Source: JAXDAY01 sp034679345
GTDB lineage: Bacteria > Eisenbacteria > RBG-16-71-46 > CAIMUX01 > VGJL01
DNA length: 64,000 nucleotides
Assembly (NCBI GenBank): GCA_034679345.1
Contig: JAXDAY010000030.1
Coordinates: 1-64,000 of the forward strand
Direction of reading: 5' to 3'
A program made the position numbers and the translations under genes. Below, piece by piece: positions 26,246-34,285 of the stretch (within the stretch, counting starts at the first letter, position 1; the number at the start of each line of letters is the position of its first letter). The notes beneath the pieces were generated by a model. The model was not told the origin of the DNA and ran no database searches. It saw nothing but the letters and a program-made list of their open reading frames with translations.

Positions 26246-27189
26246 GAGCGGCAGACGCGGGTGAGTCGGGCGGCCCGGCGCCGGCCGGCGCGCTCGCCAC
26301 GGCCCTGGAGAACTGGGGCGCCACGCAGCTCGCCCAGGTCGAGGGGAAGAGCCCTCACACGGTGGCGGCCTACTCGTCTGACCTGGCGCAGTTCTTCCGA
26401 TGGTCCGCCGAGAGAGGGAGGACGGGGCTCGAAGCCTGGAGCCTCCCCAACCTGCGGGCCTATGTGAGCGTGCGGACGACGCGGGGCGCGAGTCCGCGCA
26501 GCATCATTCGAACGATCGCCGCCCTTCGGTCGTTCGGACGCTACCTCCTGCGTCGCGGTCTGATCGATCGCGACCCCGCGCTGCTCTTGACCTTGCCCCG
26601 GGCCGGAAGGCGCCTCCCTCGCTTCATCCCGGCCGAGGAGATCGCGCGGCTGCTCGACGGCCCCTGGGCGAACGATGCGCGCGCTCTGCGGGATCGTGCG
26701 ATCCTCGAACTCCTTTACGGAACCGGGATCCGGCTTCGCGAGCTCGTCGGCATCGACCGATCGGAGATCGACCTGCACGGTGGCACCCTGCGGGTGCTGG
26801 GCAAGGGAGGCAAGGAGCGGATCGTCTGTTTCGGCCCCCCGGCGCGGCGCGCCCTTCAGGCGCACATGGACGCCTCGCCGGCCGGGCAGGGCGGCAGAGC
26901 GGGATCGAAGCCCCTCTTCACCGGCCCGAGCGGGAAGAGGCTTCATCCGCGCACGGTAGAGCGCCGGGTGCAGACGCACCTCTCGCGGCTCGCACGCGCG
27001 GGAGGCACGAGCCCGCACGCCCTGCGCCACAGCTTCGCCACGCACCTGCTCGACCGCGGCGCCGACATCCGTCTCATCCAGGAGCTCCTGGGACACGCGA
27101 GCCTCTCGACGACCCAGGTCTATACGCATGTCTCGATCGAGGCGCTGCGGGCCGCGGTCGATCGATTCCATCCGAGGGCGAAGGAATGA
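26242..27189 (+). CDS. xerC: Tyrosine recombinase XerC/XerD-type
   Basis: 315 residues. It resolves chromosome dimers at dif sites together with a partner recombinase. The N-terminal SAM-like core-binding domain spans about 14-115. The catalytic domain has the full set of residues: R164 (TGIRLREL), K188 (GKGGKER), H259 and R262 (HALRH), H285 (LLGHASL) and nucleophile Y294 (QVYTHV). It starts inside the topA stop (ATGA). A longer open frame reaches back into topA but begins within that gene in another phase. XerC is preferred to XerD from the topA-xerC-hslVU order; the pair cannot be separated firmly by sequence alone. Confidence 0.92.
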   Translation: MRAADAGESGGPAPAGALATALENWGATQLAQVEGKSPHTVAAYSSDLAQFFRWSAERGRTGLEAWSLPNLRAYVSVRTTRGASPRSIIRTIAALRSFGRYLLRRGLIDRDPALLLTLPRAGRRLPRFIPAEEIARLLDGPWANDARALRDRAILELLYGTGIRLRELVGIDRSEIDLHGGTLRVLGKGGKERIVCFGPPARRALQAHMDASPAGQGGRAGSKPLFTGPSGKRLHPRTVERRVQTHLSRLARAGGTSPHALRHSFATHLLDRGADIRLIQELLGHASLSTTQVYTHVSIEALRAAVDRFHPRAKE

Positions 27190-27740
27190 GCACGCACGAA
27201 TCCCGCGGGACGACCGTCCTGGGAATCCTCCATCGGGGGGCCGCGGCGATCGCCGCCGACGGCCAGATCACGATGGGAGATGCGATCGTCAAGCAGACCG
27301 CCCGCAAACTGCGCGTGCTCGGGGGCGGGAGCGTCCTCGCCGGATTCGCGGGGGGAGCCGCCGATGCGCTGCAGCTCTTCGAGCGATTCGAGACGGCGCT
27401 CGACGCGCATCGAGGCAACCTGACCCGCGCCGCGGTCGAGGTCGCGAAGCTCTGGCGGCAGGATCGAATCTTGAGACGGCTGGAGGCCCAGCTGATCGTG
27501 CTCGACCGCCATCATGCCTACGCTATCAGCGGAGCGGGCGATCTCTTCGAGCCCGATGACGGGATCCTCGGAGTCGGCTCGGGGAGCGGTTACGCGATCG
27601 CCGCGGCCCGGGCGCTCGTGCGACACAGCGATCTACCGGCGGATCGGATCGCCGAGGAAGCCCTTCGGACCGCCGCGGAGATCTGCATCTACACGGGGGG
27701 GACGATCCTCGTCGAGCGGCTGGAGTCCCCGGCGGAATGA
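27186..27740 (+). CDS. hslV: HslV peptidase subunit of the HslUV (ClpYQ) protease
   Basis: 184 residues. This is the proteasome-like N-terminal-nucleophile subunit that works with the ATPase HslU. 'ADGQITMGDAIVKQTARKLRVL' (in two blocks), 'AGFAGGAADA', 'EPDDGILGVGSGSGYA' and 'CIYTGG' are family signatures. The conserved Thr-Thr is at residues 9-10 (GTTVLGI), so seven extra residues (MSTHESRG region) precede the usual catalytic Thr. Removal of these or use of the N-terminal Ser2, as reported for Bacillus CodW, would be needed. The start at 27186 overlaps the xerC stop by 4 bases, and no later start would keep the Thr. Confidence 0.94.
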   Translation: MSTHESRGTTVLGILHRGAAAIAADGQITMGDAIVKQTARKLRVLGGGSVLAGFAGGAADALQLFERFETALDAHRGNLTRAAVEVAKLWRQDRILRRLEAQLIVLDRHHAYAISGAGDLFEPDDGILGVGSGSGYAIAAARALVRHSDLPADRIAEEALRTAAEICIYTGGTILVERLESPAE

Positions 27741-29110
27741 GCCGGCTTGCGGGCGCGCTCACGCCCAGACGGATCGTCGAGGAGCTCGACCGGCACATCG
27801 TCGGCCAGGATGCAGCGAAGCGCGCGGTGGCGATCGCTTTGCGGAACCGGGCGCGCCGCCAGGCGGTCCCCGGGAGCCTGCGGGAGGAGATCCTCCCGAA
27901 CAACATCTTGATGATCGGTCCGACCGGGGTCGGGAAGACGGAGATCGCCCGCCGCCTGGCCCGCCTGGCGCAGGCCCCCTTCCTCAAGGTCGAGGCCTCC
28001 AAGTTCACCGAGGTCGGCTACGTCGGACGCGATGTCGACTCGATGGTGCGCGATCTCGTCGAGCTGGCGATCGCGCTCTCGAAGTCGACGCACGCCGTCG
28101 AGGTGGAGTCGAAGGCGAAGGAGGCGGTCGAGGAACGATTGCTCGACCTTCTCCTCCCGGGGCCCGCCCCGGGCCCCGCAGCGCGAGTCGAGGCGGCAGA
28201 GGAGGGCGAGGACTCGCCGGCGGAGAGGCGCCACAGGGCGCGCGAGAGGCTTCGCTCGCAGCTCCGGGCCGGGGAGCTCGAGGAGCGGATCGTGGAGGTC
28301 GAGATGTCGGTGCGCTCGGTGCGCCCGGGGACCGTCTTCACGTCCAGCGGCATGGAGGAGCTCGACATGAACCTCGCCGAGGCGCTCGACTCGCTCGTGC
28401 CCCGTCGTACGCGTCGCAAGAAGGTGCGCCTGGCGGATGCGCGCGGAATCCTGTTGCAGGAAGAGACGGAGCGACGCCTCGACATGGATCAGGTCGTGCA
28501 GGAGGGGCTTGAGCTCGCTCAGAGCCGCGGGATCGTCTTCCTCGACGAGATCGACAAGATCGCGGGGACCCACGCGGGCAGCGGGCCGGAGGTCTCCCGA
28601 GAAGGAGTGCAGCGGGATCTGCTTCCGCTCATTGAGGGAACGAGCGTAGCGACGAAGTACGGGGTCGTGCGGACCGAGCAGATCCTGTTCATCGCGGCGG
28701 GGGCCTTCCACCACTCCAAGCCGTCCGATCTGATTCCGGAGTTGCAAGGGCGGCTTCCGATCCGTGTCGAGCTCTCGCCCCTTGGAGAGGAGGATCTTCT
28801 TCGGATCCTCGAGGAGCCCGAGAACGCGCTCCTGAAGCAGTACCAAGCCTTGCTTGCCGCCGACGGGTGTGATCTTGTCTTCACGAAGGAAGCGGTGCGA
28901 CGCATCGCGGCGGTCGCCGCGCGGGTCAATGAGACGACCGAGAACATCGGCGCCCGGCGGCTCCAGACGGTTCTCACCACGCTTCTCGAGGAGGTTCTCT
29001 TCGAGGCGCCGGATCGAATCGAGGGGAGAATCGTCGTCGACGAGGGTATGGTCGAGCGGCGGCTCGCGCCGATCCTCGGGGATCGAGACTTGAGCCGGTT
29101 CATCCTGTGA
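27737..29110 (+). CDS. hslU: HslU ATPase subunit of the HslUV protease
   Basis: 457 residues. This AAA+ unfoldase feeds substrates to HslV. It opens with 'LTPRRIVEELDRHIVGQDAAKRAVAIALRNR', here seen in two blocks, then Walker A 'GPTGVGKTEIARRLA' near 59-73 and 'KFTEVGYVGRDVDSMVRDL', the pore region with the G-Y-V-G motif. The intermediate (I) domain, about 110-240, is followed by Walker B 'IVFLDEIDKIA' and the arginine finger region 'NIGARRLQTVL'. The usual family length is 440-470. It overlaps hslV by 4 bases. Confidence 0.97.
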   Translation: MSRLAGALTPRRIVEELDRHIVGQDAAKRAVAIALRNRARRQAVPGSLREEILPNNILMIGPTGVGKTEIARRLARLAQAPFLKVEASKFTEVGYVGRDVDSMVRDLVELAIALSKSTHAVEVESKAKEAVEERLLDLLLPGPAPGPAARVEAAEEGEDSPAERRHRARERLRSQLRAGELEERIVEVEMSVRSVRPGTVFTSSGMEELDMNLAEALDSLVPRRTRRKKVRLADARGILLQEETERRLDMDQVVQEGLELAQSRGIVFLDEIDKIAGTHAGSGPEVSREGVQRDLLPLIEGTSVATKYGVVRTEQILFIAAGAFHHSKPSDLIPELQGRLPIRVELSPLGEEDLLRILEEPENALLKQYQALLAADGCDLVFTKEAVRRIAAVAARVNETTENIGARRLQTVLTTLLEEVLFEAPDRIEGRIVVDEGMVERRLAPILGDRDLSRFIL

Positions 29111-29138
29111 CGGCGCCGGAGGCGCGGGGGAGGGGAAG

Positions 29139-30068
29139 ATGGCGAAGAAGGATTTTCTGAGTCTGGCGGATCACCGGCGCGGTGAACTCGACCTGCTGCT
29201 CGATCTCGCCGGCACGCTGAAGGACGCATGGAGGGCCGGCCGCAACGACCCGAGGTTGAGCGGCAAAGTCCTGGGGCTCGTCTTCCACAAGCCCTCGCTC
29301 AGGACGCGCATCTCCTTCGAGGTGGGGATGCACCAGCTCGGCGGGCGCGCGATCTACATCACCGATGCGGAGATCGGCCTGGGCAAACGGGAGTCGATCC
29401 ATGACGTGGCCCAGGTGCTCTCGCGATTCGTCGACGGGATCATGATCCGCACCTTCAAGCAGTCGGACGTCGTGGATCTCGCGCGGCACGCCTCCGTCCC
29501 CGTGATCAATGGCCTGACGGACGCCGAGCATCCCTGCCAGATCCTCTCCGATCTCTTCACGATTCGCGAGAAAGGAATCGGGCTGGACGGTATGTCGCTC
29601 GCCTGGATCGGCGACGGCAATAATGTGGCGAAGAGCTGGCTTGACGCCGCGCTCGCCTACGAGATCGACCTGCGCCTCGCCTGTCCCGAGGGGTACGACC
29701 CGGACGCGGAATCGCTCCGCCTCGTGGCGAAGGAAGGGAAGGGGAAGGCTCGGATCATCCGCGATCCGAAGGAGGCCGTCGCCGGCGCGCGGGTGGTCTA
29801 CACGGACACATGGACGAGCATGGGCCAGGAGACGGAGGCGGCGAAGCGCCGACGGGACTTCTCTGGATTCCAGGTGAATGACGCTTTGCTCGCCAGCGCC
29901 GATCCGAAAGCGATCGTGATGCACTGCCTGCCGGCTCACCGAGGCGAGGAGATCACGGACGCGGTCATGGACGGTCCGAGAAGCGTCGTCTTCGATCAAG
30001 CCGAGAACCGGATGCACCTTCAGAAGGCGATTCTCGTCCACTGCATCGGCTCCAGTCCGAGGCGCTAG
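29139..30068 (+). CDS. argF: Ornithine carbamoyltransferase
   Basis: 309 residues. It forms citrulline from ornithine and carbamoyl phosphate in arginine synthesis. The carbamoyl-phosphate site reads 'FHKPSLRTRISFE', i.e. S-x-R-T-R with Leu where many relatives have Thr, and 'EHPCQILSDLFT' follows. The ornithine site is 'DTWTSMGQE', and the C-terminal catalytic Cys is in 'MHCLPAHRGEEI'. No other arg gene is in the window. GGGGAGGGG lies before the ATG at 29139. Gap of 28 bases from hslU, so it may be the last gene of that unit. Confidence 0.93.
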   Translation: MAKKDFLSLADHRRGELDLLLDLAGTLKDAWRAGRNDPRLSGKVLGLVFHKPSLRTRISFEVGMHQLGGRAIYITDAEIGLGKRESIHDVAQVLSRFVDGIMIRTFKQSDVVDLARHASVPVINGLTDAEHPCQILSDLFTIREKGIGLDGMSLAWIGDGNNVAKSWLDAALAYEIDLRLACPEGYDPDAESLRLVAKEGKGKARIIRDPKEAVAGARVVYTDTWTSMGQETEAAKRRRDFSGFQVNDALLASADPKAIVMHCLPAHRGEEITDAVMDGPRSVVFDQAENRMHLQKAILVHCIGSSPRR

Positions 30069-30094
30069 ACCGCGCCGAGTCGGGCGGAAACCGG

Positions 30095-31330
30095 ATGCGA
30101 TCGAATCGGGCCGCTGCGCTCCTGGTCATGCTCACGCTGGGAGGGTGCGCCCAGGTCGAAGCCCCCAGCGGCGGCCCTGAAGATCGGACGCTGCCGAGGG
30201 TGGTGGGCATCCGTCCCGACTCGGGGGCAGTGGGCGCCCGCCCCGAGACGTTGAGCGTCCTCTTCGGGAAGCGGATGAATCGCGCCTCCGTGCGGGACTG
30301 GACCTTCATCTCGCCTCCGCTCGAGATCCGCGAACGTCTCTGGAAGGAGAACCGTCTTGACTTGGTCCTCGAGGCCCCACCCGAGTCCGGAAAGACCTAT
30401 TCGATCCTCTTCGGCTCCGAGGTGATCGACGAGCGGAAGAACCCTCTCGGACCGAAAATCTACGCCTTCTCCACCGGCGAGACGCTCGACAACGCGCTGA
30501 TCGAAGGAAAGGTGATCTCGGGCAGGCTGCGCGCTGCTGGGGTCTATCTCTACGCGTGGGCCTGGGAGGATTCTCTCGCGCTCGACTCGCCGGACCTGCC
30601 GGATCCCCTTCGCATGGGGCAAGCTGGAAAGGACGGGGGCTTCCGGATCTCGAACCTGCCCCGCGGCGTGGATCTCCGGATCGGCGCGCTCTACGACGTG
30701 GGCAGGAATCGCTCCTACGATCCGGAGGACGATCTCTGGGGGTTCACCGACACCCCGGTCCGGGTGGACGACACCTCCCGGGTCGTCTCGGATGTGGAGA
30801 TCTACCTGGTCCTCGACGACGAGCCCGGGGTCCTGACGGGCACGGCGGTCGATTCGAGCTGCACAGGGGCGGGTCTCGCCATTCTTGCCCAGATCGAGCG
30901 GGAGATCGACAGCCTCGCCGTCGTCGTGGGGAGGCGAGCCGCGCCTGGCGGCGGGGGTCTGACCGATAGCCTGGTCGGCTTCGCGGCGCCTCCCAGGGAC
31001 GCGATCGACACGCTCGCCGTCGAGTCGCGGCTGACGGAGCTCGACTCCTTGCGCGCCCTCGCCCGGACCGACTCGGCCCGCTGCGCCACACCGGTGATCG
31101 TCCGCCTGCTGGCGGCGGACTCGAGTCTCGTCAGCGAGACGCGCGGAGCCGGCCCCTTCGATCTCCGGGAGCTCGAGCCGGCCACCTACCGGATCGAGGC
31201 CTTTCGTGACCTCGATCTCGACGGGCTGGCCGGCACGGGAGAGCCCGCCGGATCCTACCCGGATTCGATCCGCCTCCTGCCCGGACGGCATCTGACGGGG
31301 CTCGATTTCCCTCTCCTCGCCCCCCCCTGA
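30095..31330 (+). CDS. Bacteroidota-type Ig-like (Big_5) outer-membrane lipoprotein
   Basis: 411 residues. A lipoprotein signal ends in the lipobox LGGC with Cys18. The mature start 'APSGGPEDRTLPRVVGIRPD' and the following 'LSVLFGKRMNRASV' match a widespread FCB lipoprotein type, in which a Big_5/SbsA-like Ig domain (about 35-130) follows the anchor. Next comes a carboxypeptidase-regulatory-like beta domain (about 138-235, 'GGFRISNLPRGVDLRIGAL') and a third, less clear beta region. The C-terminus repeats the 'YRIEAFRDLDLDG' pattern of that fold. Function unknown. It lies between argF and dapF with 26 and 97 bases of spacing. Confidence 0.75.
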   Translation: MRSNRAAALLVMLTLGGCAQVEAPSGGPEDRTLPRVVGIRPDSGAVGARPETLSVLFGKRMNRASVRDWTFISPPLEIRERLWKENRLDLVLEAPPESGKTYSILFGSEVIDERKNPLGPKIYAFSTGETLDNALIEGKVISGRLRAAGVYLYAWAWEDSLALDSPDLPDPLRMGQAGKDGGFRISNLPRGVDLRIGALYDVGRNRSYDPEDDLWGFTDTPVRVDDTSRVVSDVEIYLVLDDEPGVLTGTAVDSSCTGAGLAILAQIEREIDSLAVVVGRRAAPGGGGLTDSLVGFAAPPRDAIDTLAVESRLTELDSLRALARTDSARCATPVIVRLLAADSSLVSETRGAGPFDLRELEPATYRIEAFRDLDLDGLAGTGEPAGSYPDSIRLLPGRHLTGLDFPLLAPP

Positions 31331-31427
31331 GGAGGCGGTCGGGTGGACCCGCTTGCGCGGCAGCGCCTTTTCGCGGAAACTGCATACGGTGGCGAGAGAC
31401 CCCGGGCGTCTTCGAGGAGGTGCTGAG

Positions 31428-32276
31428 ATGGCGAAGGTCGATCGTGCGACGGAGTCGCTGCCGTTTCTCAAGGTCGAAGCGGCGGGCAATGACTTCGTGT
31501 TGCTCGACTTGCGGACCGAGCCGGGCCCGCGCCTGACTCCCCCCGCGGTGCGATATCTCCTCGACAGGCATCGAGGGATCGGCGGCGACGGTCTACTGAT
31601 CCTGAGAGACAGCCCCCAGGGAGAGGTCGTCGAGTTCCGCAATCCCGACGGGAACCCCGCTGACTTCTGCGGCAACGGCGCGCGGTGTGTCGCAGCTCAC
31701 CTTCTAGGTGAAGGCAATGGGCCCATCTTGTTCCGATTGATGAAAATAGCGGTCGAAGCACGCCGCACGGAGAGCGGGATCGCCGTGCGATCCGGCGGCG
31801 CCCAGGCCCTCGCGATGCCCGATCTCTCGCGCCTGCGCCCACGGCCCGCCGCGCTGATCCATGCCGGGGTGGATCACTGGATCGTGCCGGTGGGCGACGT
31901 CGGCTCCCTCGACCTGCTCGGGCTCGGCTCCGCCCTGCGCAGCCATCCATGGCCCACGGAGAAGGGCGCCAACGTGACCTTCGTCGAGCGGAGGCGCACC
32001 GAGATCCGAATCCGCACCTACGAGCGCGGGGTCGAGGGGGAGACCCTCTCCTGCGGGTCCGGGGCGATCGCCGCCGCCCACTGGGCCCTGGGAGATGAAC
32101 GGGGACCGATGAGCGTGCTCACGCGGGGGGGAGATCTCATGCAGGTCTGGCGGGACGAGTCGGGGAGCTACTGGCTCGCAGGACCGAACCGGGTCGTCTT
32201 CAGCGGGGTCTGGCCCCTCACATCGAAAGGCGCCGGACCGGCGACGCGCAGCAAGGCCGGGAGGAAGGAATCGTGA
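31428..32276 (+). CDS. dapF: Diaminopimelate epimerase
   Basis: 282 residues. It interconverts LL- and meso-diaminopimelate for lysine and peptidoglycan. The two catalytic cysteines are present: C87 in 'FCGNGARCVA' and C209 in 'ETLSCGSGAI'. The N-terminal 'AAGNDFVLLD' is also typical. ATG at 31428 is chosen because GAGGAGGTG precedes it; the in-frame sequence upstream carries no family similarity. Its stop overlaps the GTG of dapA (GTGA). Confidence 0.95.
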   Translation: MAKVDRATESLPFLKVEAAGNDFVLLDLRTEPGPRLTPPAVRYLLDRHRGIGGDGLLILRDSPQGEVVEFRNPDGNPADFCGNGARCVAAHLLGEGNGPILFRLMKIAVEARRTESGIAVRSGGAQALAMPDLSRLRPRPAALIHAGVDHWIVPVGDVGSLDLLGLGSALRSHPWPTEKGANVTFVERRRTEIRIRTYERGVEGETLSCGSGAIAAAHWALGDERGPMSVLTRGGDLMQVWRDESGSYWLAGPNRVVFSGVWPLTSKGAGPATRSKAGRKES

Positions 32277-33163
32277 CATTCGAGGGATTGTCCGTCGCAA
32301 TGGTGACGCCGTTTCGCGACCAGCGAGTCGACGAAGCGGCCGTCGATCGGCTCCTCGAGCACCTGCACGCCGGTGGCGTCCAGGGAGTCGTTCCGGCAGG
32401 ATGCACCGGAGAGGCCGCGACCCTCGACCTGAGCGAGCGGGAGTGGCTCGTCCGCCGTTGCGTGGCGCGCAAACCCGCCGGAACCTTCGTGCTCGCCGGC
32501 ACGGGAACGAACGTGACACGGTCCACCTGCGACCTCACGCGCCGGGCCGAGGACTGGGGCGCGGACGGCGCGCTGGTCATCACCCCGTACTACAACAAGC
32601 CGACCCAGTCGGGGCTCCTGCGGCACTACGAGGAGGTCGCTCGATCGACCCGCCTTCCGATCTGCCTCTACAACGTCCCGGGACGCACCGGCGTGCGCCT
32701 GGAGCCCGAGACGATCCTCCGTCTGGCGGAGATCCCGAACATCGTCGCGGTCAAGGAGGCATGCGGATCGCTCGACCAGGTTTCGGAGCTCTGCGCGGGC
32801 AATCGCTTGACCGTCCTATCGGGCGACGATTCCTTGACCTTGCCGATGCTCGGCGTCGGCGCGCGGGGCGTGGTCTCGGTGCTGGGAAACCTCTACCCCG
32901 CCGCTTTGCGCGAGATGATCTCCGCATTCGAGTCCGGCGCTGTGGCGCGAGCGCGCCAGCTCCACCTCGCGCTCTTCCCGCTCATGAAAGGGCTATTCCT
33001 CGAGTCGAATCCGGGACCGGTCAAGCACGCCCTGGCGCGCCGCGGATTGATCGCCGAGGAGTTTCGCCTTCCCCTCGTGCCGGTCGTCGACTCGACGCGA
33101 GCGTCGCTGTCGGCGATCCTCGAAGCGGCGGACCGCCTCCTCGGAACGATGGGAGCCGCGTGA
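32273..33163 (+). CDS. dapA: 4-Hydroxy-tetrahydrodipicolinate synthase
   Basis: 296 residues. It condenses pyruvate with aspartate semialdehyde. The Schiff-base lysine is K161 in 'VAVKEACGSL', the same position as in the classic enzyme, and the Tyr of 'YNVPGRTG' is near 136. 'GCTGEAATL' is the substrate-binding motif. Start GTG at 32273, with GGAAGGAA just upstream. GTGA overlaps at both ends couple it to dapF and dapB. Confidence 0.97.
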   Translation: MTFEGLSVAMVTPFRDQRVDEAAVDRLLEHLHAGGVQGVVPAGCTGEAATLDLSEREWLVRRCVARKPAGTFVLAGTGTNVTRSTCDLTRRAEDWGADGALVITPYYNKPTQSGLLRHYEEVARSTRLPICLYNVPGRTGVRLEPETILRLAEIPNIVAVKEACGSLDQVSELCAGNRLTVLSGDDSLTLPMLGVGARGVVSVLGNLYPAALREMISAFESGAVARARQLHLALFPLMKGLFLESNPGPVKHALARRGLIAEEFRLPLVPVVDSTRASLSAILEAADRLLGTMGAA

Positions 33164-33927
33164 GTCGCTCGCTCAGGATCGCGCTACTCGGCGCCTGCGG
33201 GCGCATGGGCCGCGAGGTCGAACGGAAGATCACGGGGGCCGTCGACCTCCGGCTCGCCTACCGCGCCGATCCATCGCTGAGTCGCGAGGGGGGCGCCGTT
33301 CCCTGCGGTCCCGATCTGGCCGAGATCGCGCCGGGCTCGATTGATGGCATCATCGACTTCAGCACACCTGAGGGAACCCGCCACGCGGCCGAGCAGGCCG
33401 GACGTCTCGGCTGCGCGCTCGTCTCAGGCACGACGGGCCTCCCGAGCGAATGCGTGGAGCGCCTCCGGCATGTCTCGCAGCAGGTGCCCGTCTGCTGGTC
33501 GCCCAACTTCAGCCTCGGCGTCCCGCTGCTCGCCGCGGCGCTGCGCGTCGCGGCCCGGATGCTTCCCGCCGACTGGCAGATCGAGATCGAGGAGATCCAT
33601 CACGCGGGCAAGAAGGACGCTCCGAGCGGCACCGCCCTTCGCCTCGCTCAGACCTGGCGGGACGAGCGAGGGGGCCGCCTCGTCCACGGGCGAGAGGGGA
33701 TGACGGGGCCGCGCGCCGATGATGAGATCGGCGTGCATTCGCTCCGCCTGGCGGGGGTCGTGGGGGAGCACCGGATCCTGCTCGGGTCGGGCGGCGAGAT
33801 CCTGGAGGCGACGCACCGGATGCAAGATCGATCGGGGTTCGCCGGCGGAAGCATCGAGGCCCTCCGCAGACTGTCTGGGGAGGGCCCGGGGTGGTACGAA
33901 TGGGAAACGCTGCTGCTTCGCGGCTAG
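33160..33927 (+). CDS. dapB: 4-Hydroxy-tetrahydrodipicolinate reductase
   Basis: 255 residues. It reduces the DapA product with NAD(P)H. The nucleotide-binding loop is 'GACGRMGREV' near 11-20. The catalytic signature 'EEIHHAGKKDAPSGTAL' carries the His pair and Lys. It starts with GTG at 33160, sharing bases with the dapA stop. Its stop TAG (33925-33927) overlaps the stop of the opposite-strand rpsT gene by 4 bases, so no terminator lies between them. Confidence 0.96.
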   Translation: MSRSLRIALLGACGRMGREVERKITGAVDLRLAYRADPSLSREGGAVPCGPDLAEIAPGSIDGIIDFSTPEGTRHAAEQAGRLGCALVSGTTGLPSECVERLRHVSQQVPVCWSPNFSLGVPLLAAALRVAARMLPADWQIEIEEIHHAGKKDAPSGTALRLAQTWRDERGGRLVHGREGMTGPRADDEIGVHSLRLAGVVGEHRILLGSGGEILEATHRMQDRSGFAGGSIEALRRLSGEGPGWYEWETLLLRG

Positions 33928-34193
33928 GCGGTTTCTTGCTTCCGGGAGCGCTGGACGAGCTTCGCCGCCCGGCTCTTCCGCCTGTCGGCGGTGCGCTTGT
34001 GGAGGACGCCCTTGCGCGCGGCGTTGTCGAGGACCGAGTGGGCCTCGCGCAGGTTCTCCTGCGCCTTCTCGCCGGCGGCCCCTTCGCGCAGCTTGCGCAG
34101 CGTGCTGCGAACGGCCGACTTGACCATGATGTTCTTCTGGCGGTCCCGCTCGTTGGTGCGCATCCGCTTCTCGGCCGACTTGTGATGGGGCAT
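33924..34193 (-). CDS. rpsT: Small ribosomal subunit protein bS20
   Basis: 89 residues, starting MPHHKSAEKRMR. It is a helical, Lys/Arg-rich protein with 'KSAEKR', 'RNKAAKS'-like spacing and 'GVLHKRTADRRKSRAAKL', typical of bS20, which binds 16S rRNA. AAGGAGG is 10 bases before the ATG at 34193; an in-frame TTG at 34202 is less likely. A promoter (34256-34285) and a leader hairpin (34215-34232) lie upstream on the minus strand, inside and before lnt. Confidence 0.94.
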   Translation of the reverse strand: MPHHKSAEKRMRTNERDRQKNIMVKSAVRSTLRKLREGAAGEKAQENLREAHSVLDNAARKGVLHKRTADRRKSRAAKLVQRSRKQETA

Positions 34194-34214
34194 CGACTTC
34201 AATCCTCCTTGGAA

Positions 34215-34232
34215 GCGGCGTCTCGGCGCCGC
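34215..34232 (-). promoter_or_regulatory. Leader hairpin before rpsT
   Basis: GCGGCG and CGCCGC (six pairs, six-base loop) lie just before the ribosome-binding site of rpsT. It could be part of S20 feedback control, but the position and GC-content alone do not prove it. Confidence 0.3.
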
Positions 34233-34255
34233 CGTCCCATTGACCGCAAAGTTTG

Positions 34256-34285
34256 AGACTAATGCCTCGAAAGCGTCCTGGTCAA
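34256..34285 (-). promoter_or_regulatory. Sigma-70-type promoter of rpsT
   Basis: On the minus strand: TTGACC (34285-34280), 18-base spacer, TAGTCT (34261-34256). The -35 and spacer lie within the first codons of lnt. The predicted leader is about 55 bases. Confidence 0.55.

Noticed and set aside
34238..34262. TTGACC at 34239 as a -35 box for lnt
   Set aside because: No -10-like sequence lies 16-18 bases downstream, and the start codon is too close.
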